13,463 nucleotides of DNA from Chloroflexota bacterium (GTDB lineage Bacteria; Chloroflexota; Dehalococcoidia; Lucifugimonadales; Lucifugimonadaceae). The stretch is taken from positions 1 through 13,463 of the forward strand of contig JACPRT010000087.1 of NCBI GenBank assembly GCA_016189845.1, in the 5' to 3' direction. Position numbers and translations under genes: made by a program. A model generated the notes under the pieces. The model did not search any database. It was not told where the DNA came from and saw nothing but the letters and a program-made list of their open reading frames with translations. Shown here piece by piece: positions 1 through 7,492 of the stretch. How positions within the stretch are numbered: position 1 is the first letter of the stretch; the number at the start of each line of letters is the position of its first letter.

Positions 1-1144
1 CGATCAAGCGACCGTCCCGTTTCAGCAGCCTGGCAACGACCGGGCACCACCGGCCGGCATCGCCTGCCATGTTCAGCGATCCAAAATTCGCCAGGACGAT
101 GTCGAACCCACGTGCGTGCGCCGGCAGCAGATCCGCAAGTGCCTCGACCGCAACCCTCTGCACCACCACGCGGTCAGCCAGACCGGCGTCCGCGACTCGC
201 CGCCTCGTCGCCTCCACCATGCCCCGGGCCACGTCGACGGCGACGACCGACGCGCCGCGCTTGGCCAGCCAGACCGTGTCTACACCGGTGCCGCATCCCA
301 GGTCGAGAACCCGGGTACCAGGCCGCACCAACGGCGCGAGTGTTTGCCAGACGACAGACCGCATGTGGCGGTTGGCGGGACTGGCGACGATCCTCTCGTC
401 GTACGTTGCTGCGACGTTCGTGAACGCCTGCGAAACCGGCAAGGCATCCAGGTCCGTTCGGGCCGCTCCCCAGCCACGCCGGAAATGGCTTCGAATCACA
501 CGTCGATTCGAATAGATGTGACCACCCGGATACGAACGCTTCCGACGGGCCTCCATTCGCTTCGCGAGCACTATGAACGGAAGCTTCGCGGCACGGTAGA
601 AGAAGTGCCAGACTGCCGTTGAAATACTACGTTGCGCGGATCCCGGCTCGCCGCCCGCTCCCTCTGCCTCCAACCGGATCTTTTCGTTCGTCTCTTGCCT
701 GACCTGGCGGTAGAGCTCCGGTTCACAGCCTTCGAGCCTCGGCCGGAATCTGCCGAGCAGTCCGAGGTAGACGCTAAGTCCGGTGACCGGATCGAGACGG
801 AGGAATTCCACGACATATTCCCGGCGGGTGAGGTCGATCTCTTCCGGGTGCGATTCATCGACCAGGTAGTTGAAGCAGAAGGCTTTCCGCGGCACGCCAC
901 GGCGCCGCGCATAACGCCATCCATGAAGGAGACAACCGAGGAATGCTTCCCATACTCGGCCTCGTTGGGTGATGACGAAGTAGTCCGCATCGTCATGGGT
1001 GCCGTTGTGGCCTGGCCGGGTCAGAGACCCCGACACGGCAATCATGCGTATGTGCTGGTTGCGGGCGGCGACATACCGTCCGCACTCGTGAGCCTCCCGG
1101 AGGAGCGCCTCTCTGCCAGCCTGTCCGGAAGGATGGGTGGTCAC
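1..1144 (-). CDS. Nucleotidyltransferase-SAM methyltransferase fusion (3' end beyond the window)
   Basis: The reading frame is open from a GTG at 1144 to the left edge (381 codons), so the C-terminus is missing. Residues about 25-110 look like a polymerase-beta-type nucleotidyltransferase: G39-S40, eleven residues, then D52-A-D54 in a hydrophobic strand, and a possible third acid at D104 (I-D-L). Residues about 170-225 form a basic helical linker. Residues about 238-381 are a class I SAM methyltransferase: motif I VLDLGCGTG at 279-287, the acid ending strand 2 at D304 (VAVD), and FDIVLANFGS near 347-356. The GTG overlaps the TGA of the upstream membrane-protein gene (GTGA) and has GGAGG 9 bases upstream, which supports the start and translational coupling. 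The substrates are unknown; a sugar, lipid or glycan end is inferred from the operon. Both domain calls are strong. The joining of the two is seen as one uninterrupted frame, with no sign of frameshift. Confidence 0.85.
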   Translation of the reverse strand, partial: MTTHPSGQAGREALLREAHECGRYVAARNQHIRMIAVSGSLTRPGHNGTHDDADYFVITQRGRVWEAFLGCLLHGWRYARRRGVPRKAFCFNYLVDESHPEEIDLTRREYVVEFLRLDPVTGLSVYLGLLGRFRPRLEGCEPELYRQVRQETNEKIRLEAEGAGGEPGSAQRSISTAVWHFFYRAAKLPFIVLAKRMEARRKRSYPGGHIYSNRRVIRSHFRRGWGAARTDLDALPVSQAFTNVAATYDERIVASPANRHMRSVVWQTLAPLVRPGTRVLDLGCGTGVDTVWLAKRGASVVAVDVARGMVEATRRRVADAGLADRVVVQRVAVEALADLLPAHARGFDIVLANFGSLNMAGDAGRWCPVVARLLKRDGRLI

Positions 1145-2907
1145 CGGCAGAGACCTCCGAACAATGCCAGCCGCCCGGGGGGCAGGCCCGCATTGAAGCT
1201 GACCGAACCTGCGGCCGGGCCAGCGGCGCGGGCAATACTGCCGCCGTCAAGTTTCCAGATGGTGATGCCGTCCTGGTCGTAGACCCGTTCACCCAGGTCG
1301 TCGAGCTCACGGGTCAGCCCTGGATCAGGCAGCCGGGCAGGAACGAACCAGGCGACCTCTGCCCCGCGATCGAACATGTAATCGGCCAGCAGCGCGTACT
1401 CGACTGGCCTTTGCTTGAAATTGCCGGAGCGATTGAGCGCCGCCACGTACGGGCTGATCGGCTCGCCGGAGAATAGCCACCACGTGCCTTCGAATGTTGC
1501 GTTGTGGTCGCCCGCGCCCAGGACCATCAGCGACATCTTGGTGTCGGTAGCGATGGACGTCTTCGCCGGCAGGTTTTCCGAAATCCACCTGGCGGCCGCC
1601 GCCTGCCCCTCGGTGTGGGCGAACAGGCGCTCGTAGCCTGATTGCATGCGAAGCAAGCCAGCCGCAATGAGCAGGACCGCGATGGCGACCAGGAGGGGAC
1701 GTCTCACCCAGCGCGCGGCCGATGATGCGGGCGCGAACACGATCGATGCGGGTGCGAACAGCGCGACCAGGCTGCCCGCCGCCGCGAAGTCCGCGAGGCG
1801 GAGGCCGTCGAACACACGCTGGCACCCTGTGAGGACGGTCGCTGCGCCCAGCGCCAGTAGCGCCAGGATGAAGGACGTCAGTGCCACGTCCTTTCGGGCC
1901 AGGGCCGCGGCGAAGCCGAGCGCCAGCGCGGCTCCGTATACGGCCACCACGGTCCGATTGGCTATCGCCGACGACGACAACCCGGGCGAGTCGACGACCG
2001 CGCCGGCCAGCAACCACGAAATGGCGGCGAATGCCAGGGTCGTGACGACGACCGGCAGCACCCCCCTGGATGCGATGCGCTCCCCGGACCTTTCGACCGC
2101 GCTGCGAAGCCACGGTGCTGCCGCATACGCAATGAATGCTAGCGGCAGGCCTATTCCGACGACGAGTACCAGCATCATCGGCCCCAGGTAGGACTGGTCG
2201 ATATTCGAAAAAGTCCATGCCCACCAGAAGGGCCACGCTCCGAAATACACCAGATACGGCCATTCCCGCCGAAGGAAGCCCTGATTCCTCACGTCTGGGA
2301 CCACCATCGTGGCGTAGTACAGGACCATCGTCACCAGTCCTGTGAGGTGATGCGTGAACAGGACCGCGGTGGCCGCGATCACGAATGGCAGGCGTCGCCG
2401 CCTCAATGCGAAATAAAGCGCCAGCAGGAAGAGTGGGAACGCTATCCCCTGCGGCGTGCCGGTCAGCGACTTCGCGACCACATCGGGGATGAACAGGATC
2501 GCCACGGCGCCCATGGCTGGCATTGGGCCACGCCGGACGAGCATGTACGACGGGACGGCTGCTAGACACGCCGCGACCGCATAGATCACCTTGACCGTCG
2601 CAAAGGGGCCGAAGATCTTGGCGAACGGCACGAACGGCAAGTACGCGAGCGGGTATTGCAGGGTCAGGACCGAGCGTGGCAGCGGGTCGGCGTCGCCGTC
2701 GAGGACGCGCATGATATGGACAAGCACCCAGGAATCGAGGAACAGGTCGTGCGGGTGGGCCAGGTTCCACCCGACCCGCCATAGAGCAAAGCCTGCCGCC
2801 AGCACGAGGCCGGCGACGGGCCACTCGATGCGCCTAACTGCCTGCCAGCCGGTAGGCAGCCAGAGTTTCCTGGTGCGTGCGATCCCAGGAATACCGGCGA
2901 GCTGCAT
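1141..2907 (-). CDS. Multi-pass membrane protein, GT-C glycosyltransferase-like
   Basis: A 588-residue integral membrane protein. About ten or more hydrophobic helices run from residue 29 to about 430, followed by a soluble C-terminal part of about 150 residues. After the first helix comes a loop with HDLFLDSW (D54 and D58 in this numbering), placed where GT-C enzymes (STT3, ArnT/PMT relatives) carry their first-loop acidic catalytic residue. Another marked motif is FTHHLTGL near 184-191. The C-terminal part holds an aromatic TFEGTWW segment. The likely job is transfer of a sugar or glycan from a polyprenyl-phosphate donor on the outer membrane face; this is inferred from topology and neighbours. 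The frame is open to 2967, but ATG 2907 has GGAGG 11 bases upstream and was chosen; it still overlaps the GT4 gene by 74 bases, and a shorter start is possible. The stop overlaps the next gene's start. Confidence 0.7.
   Translation of the reverse strand: MQLAGIPGIARTRKLWLPTGWQAVRRIEWPVAGLVLAAGFALWRVGWNLAHPHDLFLDSWVLVHIMRVLDGDADPLPRSVLTLQYPLAYLPFVPFAKIFGPFATVKVIYAVAACLAAVPSYMLVRRGPMPAMGAVAILFIPDVVAKSLTGTPQGIAFPLFLLALYFALRRRRLPFVIAATAVLFTHHLTGLVTMVLYYATMVVPDVRNQGFLRREWPYLVYFGAWPFWWAWTFSNIDQSYLGPMMLVLVVGIGLPLAFIAYAAAPWLRSAVERSGERIASRGVLPVVVTTLAFAAISWLLAGAVVDSPGLSSSAIANRTVVAVYGAALALGFAAALARKDVALTSFILALLALGAATVLTGCQRVFDGLRLADFAAAGSLVALFAPASIVFAPASSAARWVRRPLLVAIAVLLIAAGLLRMQSGYERLFAHTEGQAAAARWISENLPAKTSIATDTKMSLMVLGAGDHNATFEGTWWLFSGEPISPYVAALNRSGNFKQRPVEYALLADYMFDRGAEVAWFVPARLPDPGLTRELDDLGERVYDQDGITIWKLDGGSIARAAGPAAGSVSFNAGLPPGRLALFGGLCR
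1154..1158 (-). promoter_or_regulatory. Ribosome binding site of the nucleotidyltransferase-methyltransferase gene
   Basis: GGAGG on the minus strand, 9 bases before the GTG at 1144. It lies inside the last codons of the upstream membrane-protein gene and fixes the GTG as the start of the fusion gene. Confidence 0.6.
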
Positions 2908-3937
2908 CCGACGCTCGTCCTCCCAGCTCAGATTGCCGCGCCAGAGCGGCCTCGATCCCTCTGGCAAGCTCCCGAGGCGAATTCGAGGGGACGGAAACGG
3001 CGAAATCTGCCCAGCTCATGCCAGGCAGATCGGTGCGCACACACGGCGCACCGCATGACGCGGCCTCGAGAAGCACGAGGTTCCATGACTCCAGGCCCAG
3101 CGACGGAACCACGACGCACCCTGCCCGGTTGTAGGCGTCGACCAGCATTGCTGGCTCGGGGTCGACGATGAACCGGACCCGGTCGCCCAGCCGAGCTATC
3201 GCCGCCTGTCTTACTTGCTCGAAGTAGCCGCGCTCGTAGCTGACCGTCGCCAGGACTTCCAGCCGGACGTCTGGCAGCAGGCACATCGCGTCGATCAGGA
3301 CGTGAAGGCCCTTCTCCGGCCGCACGTGCGCGACGAACACAGCAAGGCGGGGGTCCCTCGACGTGCCGTTCGCGCGAAACGTGGCGTGATCGACTCCCGG
3401 CGGGACGAAACACAGCTTGTGACCAAGGGTCTCGATTCCGCCCGGTCCCAGAAGTTCGACCGCAAACCCGGCATGGGGCGCGATTACCACGTCGGAGCGC
3501 GCCATCGTCCGGCGCAGCGCGGACTTTCCGATCCGACCCAGCCACCGCTGCGCCAGGGAGGTCCTCGGAAAGGTGTTGTGCAGCGTGAGCACGATGCGTC
3601 CGCCTCGAGGCCGGCCTGCCATCAGGGCGAAGTCGAACCACGGACTTGGACCATGGATATGCACCACATCCGCGGCGAGCCGGCTGATATCGGACAGAAG
3701 CGGCGGGTAGATCGGCGTCCGCAGGAACGTCCCCCAGGCCTGTCTGGTCAGAACCTTCAGGGACCCGTTGAGCGCATCAGCAGGCGGAACAGAGCGCTTC
3801 GCCATGGGCATCTCGATGGTGAACACGCTGACGTCCAGCCCCGCGTGCTGCTGGCGGTGGCCCAGCTCTGCGACGTAGCGTTGGATCCCACCTGCATAGC
3901 CGGGCTGGAAGAAGTGGACAAGATGGACGACCTTCAT
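2834..3937 (-). CDS. GT4-family glycosyltransferase
   Basis: A 367-residue GT-B fold glycosyltransferase of family GT4. The N-terminal domain starts MKVVHLVHFF and has the acceptor-side loop GGIQR (16-20) and VHIHGP (92-97). The C-terminal, nucleotide-sugar-binding domain has PPGVD (179-183), VRPEKG (205-210) and the retaining-enzyme E-x7-E motif at E283 and E291 (ESWNLVLLE). Length is normal for the family. It should add a sugar from an activated donor onto a lipid-linked or other acceptor at the cytoplasmic membrane face; donor and acceptor cannot be read from the sequence. The start ATG overlaps the stop of the upstream GT2 gene (ATGA) with no strong Shine-Dalgarno sequence, so translation is probably coupled. 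It ends inside the start of the membrane-protein gene. Confidence 0.9.
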   Translation of the reverse strand: MKVVHLVHFFQPGYAGGIQRYVAELGHRQQHAGLDVSVFTIEMPMAKRSVPPADALNGSLKVLTRQAWGTFLRTPIYPPLLSDISRLAADVVHIHGPSPWFDFALMAGRPRGGRIVLTLHNTFPRTSLAQRWLGRIGKSALRRTMARSDVVIAPHAGFAVELLGPGGIETLGHKLCFVPPGVDHATFRANGTSRDPRLAVFVAHVRPEKGLHVLIDAMCLLPDVRLEVLATVSYERGYFEQVRQAAIARLGDRVRFIVDPEPAMLVDAYNRAGCVVVPSLGLESWNLVLLEAASCGAPCVRTDLPGMSWADFAVSVPSNSPRELARGIEAALARQSELGGRASDAARRYSWDRTHQETLAAYRLAGS

Positions 3938-4602
3938 ACCGCGCGGGTCCGGACGCGGAAGATCGCCCAGAGGATCCGGATGCCCTCCCTGACAGGGCTC
4001 AACTTTGACCTGCCCCGCCGCCGCCGGTAGATGACAGGGACCCAGTCGACCTGAAAGCCGCGTCGCACGAACTCCAGGGTCAGTTCCGTCTCCAGCTCGA
4101 AACCGCTCGTCGTCAGGTTGATCTGGCGAAGCCTTTCGACGTTGATCACACGCATCCCGGAAAGCAGGTCAGGACATTTCCTGCCTGTGACCAGGCCAGC
4201 CAGGACAGATAGCGCCCGTGCGCCCATTGCGCGCACCCTCGGCGTCTCGCCGGGGACCCCCCTGCGGAGCGCGACGACCATGTCGGCGCTCGATGCAGCC
4301 ATCAACGGGAGCGCTTCGAGGTCGTACGTGCCATCTCCGTCGACCATCGCGAGCCTCTTCCAACCATTGAAATCCTTGGATGTCACGAACTCGCGCCAAC
4401 CGCGCGCCTTGCCCCTCGACACTCTGACCACCGGCACGTTGTACTCGGACGCAATCTCCCGCGTCCTGTCCTCGGAGCCCCCGTCGAGCACCAGAGTTGC
4501 AACGCCCAGCCTGCGGGCGTCTTCGAGCACGCCTGGAAGTCCCTGCTCTTCGTTCAGGGTGGGTACGACCAGTAGCACGTCAGCCAGGTGCGCGACCGCC
4601 AT
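3934..4602 (-). CDS. GT2-family glycosyltransferase, DPM1 / polyprenyl-phosphate sugar synthase type
   Basis: A 222-residue GT-A fold enzyme. Visible motifs are PTLNEE (14-19), DGGSEDRT (40-47), the metal-binding DxD in DGDGTYD (D88, D90), CPDLLSGMR (143-151), FELETEL (168-174) and the basic YRRRRGRSKL (192-201). These are the landmarks of dolichyl/polyprenyl-phosphate mannose or glucose synthases. There is no C-terminal membrane domain, so it is the short DPM1-like form. Known members make a polyprenyl-phosphate hexose, the donor used by GT-C enzymes. That fits the GT-C-like gene downstream, although the pairing here is inference. GGGGAG lies 10 bases before the ATG, and the gap to the upstream radical SAM gene is 25 bases. 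The last codons overlap the GT4 start by four bases. Confidence 0.9.
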   Translation of the reverse strand: MAVAHLADVLLVVPTLNEEQGLPGVLEDARRLGVATLVLDGGSEDRTREIASEYNVPVVRVSRGKARGWREFVTSKDFNGWKRLAMVDGDGTYDLEALPLMAASSADMVVALRRGVPGETPRVRAMGARALSVLAGLVTGRKCPDLLSGMRVINVERLRQINLTTSGFELETELTLEFVRRGFQVDWVPVIYRRRRGRSKLSPVREGIRILWAIFRVRTRAV

Positions 4603-4627
4603 TCAGCGGAATCTCCCCATCGATCGC

Positions 4628-6151
4628 CTAGCCATACGAGTTCCCGCCATGCGTCCGGTTACTCAGGTTGTCCTGCGCCGGTGCACTGACACGGTGGCTG
4701 AAGGCAGGGCCGGGCTCATGCTTGCCCGTGGCCGGGCCCGTTGCCCAGGCCGCCTTGCGCCCCCATCCAACGGACAGGGCCTCCATCCCGAGCCTGTAGC
4801 CCGTGCGCAGCACGACATGGCCGGGTCTCGTCCATCGACGATGCGCCCGTCTCGCGAGCTGGGCTTCCTTGTACAACCAGCGCCGTGCGAACGCGTAGAA
4901 CAAGTCCGGGTAGCGGCCCTGCCAGACCATGCGGTTCTCCCCCGTGCGGCGCCAGAACGGCCTGCGTCTCGAGATACGGTCCTTCACCTCATCGTGGAAC
5001 GCTGTCCCCCGGATGGGAAATGCCACAGAGATGCTCAAGATGTCGGGCTTTGCCTCTGCGACCAAGTCCCTCGTCCGGTAGATGTCGGCCTTGTCTTCGC
5101 CCGGATAACCCAGCATCACCCACGACAAGAATTCCATGCCGTGGCGGTGCGTTATTTCCGCCGCACGAAGGCTGTCTTCGACTCGCAGCCGCTTGGACAT
5201 CCTGGTGAGTACGGCATCGGAGCCGGACTCCATTCCGTAGTAGACGCGCCTCACGCCCATCCGCTTGAGGTCCTGCGCGACGTCTTCGGTCATCAGGTTC
5301 GTCCTCGCCAGCACGTCGAACGACACCCGCAGGCCACGCTCGCTGATGAGGTGCGACAGCTCGTGCACCCAGGGTTTCGACACGACGAACGTATCGTCGA
5401 CGAAGCGGAAATTCGTGGCGCCGAAGCGATCGACGCACTCCTCGATCTCGGTCACGATGCTACGCGGCGAGCGCCTGCGGTAGTTGCGTCCAAATACCGG
5501 CCGGTAGCAGAACGCGCAGTCGTACGGACACCCGCGCGCCCCGAATATTGCCATCGACACGTATCCGTGACGGCGCTGCCAGGCGTCGACGTACCGGTTG
5601 TATATGTGGGCGTCTCGCCGAGGGAACGGCAGCGAGTCGACATCAACGATGAAAGGACGCAGGTCGTGCGCGATGGCTTGCCCGCCGCCTGACCGGTACG
5701 CGATTCCGGGAATCTTCCGCAACGCGCCGGGATCGCGACCTGCCCGATCCCACTCCAACATGTCCCGCGCGGTCTCTTCGCCCTCGCTCCGGACGACGAG
5801 GTCGAAGCCTGCATCAAGGTAATCGCGGTAGTACCCGGTCGCGTCTGGCCCGCCTCCCACTACGAAGTAGCCACGTTCACGGGCGACCCGCGCGAACTCG
5901 AACGCGTGCCTGCGAGATATCACATGGCCGTAGATGCCGACGATCCGCGGCTTCGTGGCGTCGAGGGCGGCCAGATACGGGCGAATGTCCGAGTCAAACG
6001 TGGCGTCGAAGGTCTCGACTCCGTATCCGTTGGCTTCCAGGTAACTGGCCAGGTACCCGTGTCCCAGCAACGGGTAGATATCCATTGCGCGGCGCGTGAC
6101 GGGGTCGTCCTTGATGAAATACGGGTTGCAGAGCAACACGTCCGTCGCCAC
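4628..6151 (-). CDS. B12-binding radical SAM protein
   Basis: A 507-residue protein with the two-domain plan of cobalamin-binding radical SAM enzymes. The Rossmann-like N-terminal part (about 1-170) contains VVGGGPDATG and VVRSEGEET, typical of this group; the classical DxHxxG cobalamin motif is not evident. The radical SAM barrel has C208-x3-C212-x2-C215 (CPYDCAFC), the three ligands of the 4Fe-4S cluster, then FRFVDDTF (248-255) and YYGMESGS (304-311). Members are often methylases or ring-forming enzymes; the substrate is unknown. It is the first gene of the glycan operon and may modify a sugar, lipid or carrier. The frame is open to a GTG at 6193, but the GTG at 6151 has GGAGG 7 bases upstream and gives the natural N-terminus (MATDVLLCNPYF). 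The tail after about 465 is low in conservation signals. Confidence 0.88.
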   Translation of the reverse strand: MATDVLLCNPYFIKDDPVTRRAMDIYPLLGHGYLASYLEANGYGVETFDATFDSDIRPYLAALDATKPRIVGIYGHVISRRHAFEFARVARERGYFVVGGGPDATGYYRDYLDAGFDLVVRSEGEETARDMLEWDRAGRDPGALRKIPGIAYRSGGGQAIAHDLRPFIVDVDSLPFPRRDAHIYNRYVDAWQRRHGYVSMAIFGARGCPYDCAFCYRPVFGRNYRRRSPRSIVTEIEECVDRFGATNFRFVDDTFVVSKPWVHELSHLISERGLRVSFDVLARTNLMTEDVAQDLKRMGVRRVYYGMESGSDAVLTRMSKRLRVEDSLRAAEITHRHGMEFLSWVMLGYPGEDKADIYRTRDLVAEAKPDILSISVAFPIRGTAFHDEVKDRISRRRPFWRRTGENRMVWQGRYPDLFYAFARRWLYKEAQLARRAHRRWTRPGHVVLRTGYRLGMEALSVGWGRKAAWATGPATGKHEPGPAFSHRVSAPAQDNLSNRTHGGNSYG

Positions 6152-6158
6152 AGATCGG

Positions 6159-6163
6159 CCTCC
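6159..6163 (-). promoter_or_regulatory. Ribosome binding site fixing the radical SAM start
   Basis: GGAGG on the minus strand, 7 bases before GTG 6151. The more distal in-frame GTG at 6193 has no comparable site, so the shorter protein is preferred. Confidence 0.6.
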
Positions 6164-6240
6164 AGCCTCGGCCGGACTCAGGAACAGGATCACTGGACAT
6201 TAACAAAAATGATTACGGATCAGGCCGCCCGTTAGATCAC

Positions 6241-6351
6241 ATGCGCACATACGAACGCGAGTTGGACACGGGCGCGCCCTGGGAGTCGTTACGAAAGCAA
6301 TCTGCCACGGCCAAAACCAGCGGCAGGTTCCCGCACAGGCGGCGGGTATGA
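6241..6351 (+). pseudogene. Possible N-terminal remnant of a RidA/YjgF-family gene
   Basis: A 36-codon frame begins ATG at 6241. Its start, with RELDTGAPWESL followed by a stretch that can be laid on the usual YSRAVRxG segment, resembles the N-terminus of RidA-family (YjgF/YER057c) proteins, which often read xSGxPWE near residue 10. The family is about 110-130 residues long; here the frame stops after 36 and no downstream frame gives the conserved core. The similarity is short and was judged by eye, so chance is a real alternative. It lies just upstream of a catabolic-type SDR, where RidA-like genes are a plausible companion. Confidence 0.3.
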
Positions 6352-6406
6352 GACGGCGTCGTTGCGCGATGATTCGCCCGCCGATTTCGCTCGTTGCTCA
6401 AACTGC

Positions 6407-6412
6407 GGAGGT
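6407..6412 (+). promoter_or_regulatory. Ribosome binding site of the SDR gene
   Basis: GGAGGT, 9 bases before ATG 6422. It favours that ATG over the in-frame TTG at 6362, which would add 20 residues that look unlike the family's N-terminus. Confidence 0.65.
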
Positions 6413-6421
6413 GGCTTCCAG

Positions 6422-7246
6422 ATGGCACGCACGCGCTCAAACCCGACGCCCGGAGGCACGGCCAGACCGCTTGAGGGCAAAATTGCCGCAGTCACGGGCG
6501 GCGCGGCGGGGAACGGGCGTGCCAGTGCGTTCCGGCTCGGAACGGATGGCGCGCGTGTGTTCGTCAGCGACATCGACCCCGAAGCGCTCGAGGACGCACT
6601 CACAGAGTTGCGATCGAAAATGATCGACGCCGATGGCGGTGTGTACGACGCTTCGCTGGTATCTGACGCGTCGCGGTTCTTCGGCGACATCACCGCCCGG
6701 TTCGGCCGACTCGATGTCTTCGTCAACAATGCAGGAGGCATTCGCGCTCAGCCGTTTCCAGAGGTGACCGAAGACACCTGGGACTGGACGATGGACCTCA
6801 ATCTCAAGGGCGCCTTCTTCTATATGCAGGAGGCTGCCAGATTGATGATGCGCCAGAAGGCGGGGACGATCATCAACGTCGCCTCGGTCGCCGGGATCGC
6901 GGGCGGTATGACCCTTTCGCCGCCATACGCTGCAGCCAAGGCCGCGCTCATCAACCTGACAAAAGTCGCGGCGGCCAAGTTGTCTCAATATGGCGTGACG
7001 GTCAACGCCGTCGCGCCCGGCATCGTGAACACCGCGTTCAACTGGCGCCTGGACGATGAGATCGGCGTGAGGCAACTCGGAATGAAACCGGGAGAGCACA
7101 TCAAGAGCCGCGCCGCGCCCGTGCCGCTTGGGCGAATCGGCGAACCCGAGGATGTAGCCAACGCCGTGGCGTTCCTGGCTGGGCCGGACGCCTCATACAT
7201 TACCGGCGAGACTCTGGTGGTGGCCGGCGGCCTTGTTACCAGGTGA
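6422..7246 (+). CDS. Short-chain dehydrogenase/reductase (SDR)
   Basis: A 274-residue classical SDR, a soluble NAD(P)-dependent oxidoreductase acting on an alcohol or ketone. Motifs in order: the cofactor loop TGGAAGNG (25-32), an acid at the end of strand 2 (D50 in VFVSDID, suggesting NAD(H) rather than NADP(H)), NNAG (102-105), N127, S155 in NVASVAG, and the catalytic Y169-x3-K173 (YAAAK). The tetrad N-S-Y-K is complete, so the enzyme should be active. The C-terminal PLGRIGEPEDVANAVAFL and ITGETLVVAGG are typical. The N-terminus is about 15 residues longer than usual. A mandelate-racemase-type stump starts 8 bases after the stop, suggesting the dehydrogenase once sat in a sugar-acid or hydroxy-acid catabolic operon. 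The substrate cannot be read. Confidence 0.92.
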   Translation: MARTRSNPTPGGTARPLEGKIAAVTGGAAGNGRASAFRLGTDGARVFVSDIDPEALEDALTELRSKMIDADGGVYDASLVSDASRFFGDITARFGRLDVFVNNAGGIRAQPFPEVTEDTWDWTMDLNLKGAFFYMQEAARLMMRQKAGTIINVASVAGIAGGMTLSPPYAAAKAALINLTKVAAAKLSQYGVTVNAVAPGIVNTAFNWRLDDEIGVRQLGMKPGEHIKSRAAPVPLGRIGEPEDVANAVAFLAGPDASYITGETLVVAGGLVTR

Positions 7247-7253
7247 AGGCCAG

Positions 7254-7443
7254 TTGACCACGCACAGGATCAAGGTCACGAACATCAAGACCTTCCTCGT
7301 CGGCGGCTCATGGCGCAACTGGTTGATCGTCAAGCTGGATACCGACATGAAGGTGGTCGACGGATGGCTCGAGTTCCCTCTATGACCTGCACCGGCCCGA
7401 GATGGTGCTGAAGCTGCCCAGGTTCGAAGATCGTTTGCGTTGA
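7254..7443 (+). pseudogene. Truncated mandelate racemase / muconate lactonizing enzyme gene
   Basis: From TTG 7254 to TGA 7385 a 43-codon frame reads like the N-terminal edge of an enolase-superfamily dehydratase or racemase: HRIKVTNIKTFLVGG, then RNWLIVKLDTD and a GW step where intact enzymes have GxxGxGE. The family is about 350-420 residues, and everything after the capping-domain start is absent. In another frame, 7381-7443 encodes a short tail (YDLHRPEMVLKL and on, ending LPRFEDRLR) that I cannot place. It may be the C-terminus of the same or another gene brought close by an internal deletion. The stump starts 8 bases after the SDR stop, as expected for the next gene of an operon. No active enzyme can come from it. 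Confidence 0.6.
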
Positions 7444-7492
7444 AGTCGAACGTGTCGTCCGGAGTGAGGCTGCCTATGGATGAGCGATCTTC

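Larger units (their letters stand above)
6152..6421. other. Divergent intergenic region between the glycan operon and the SDR gene
   Basis: 270 bases separate the radical SAM start (minus) from the SDR start (plus), so promoters for both directions should lie here. The only AT-rich patch is about 6198-6218 (ATTAACAAAAATGATTAC), on the side of the minus operon. I see no well-spaced consensus -35/-10 pair in either direction. The segment 6241-6351 carries a possible RidA-like remnant, listed separately. Confidence 0.45.

Noticed and set aside
69..622. Three overlapping plus-strand frames at the left edge
   Set aside because: They are antisense to the open nucleotidyltransferase-methyltransferase frame, which carries clear motifs and a ribosome binding site.
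1325..2824. A 499-codon open frame on the minus strand in another frame of the membrane-protein gene
   Set aside because: The translation is Arg/Pro/Gly-rich and lacks the hydrophobic helices seen in the real frame; it is a shadow of the membrane-protein gene.
4118..5692. A 524-codon open frame on the plus strand
   Set aside because: It lies antisense to the well-supported radical SAM and GT2 genes, its translation shows no domain, and GC-rich genes commonly leave such open antisense frames.
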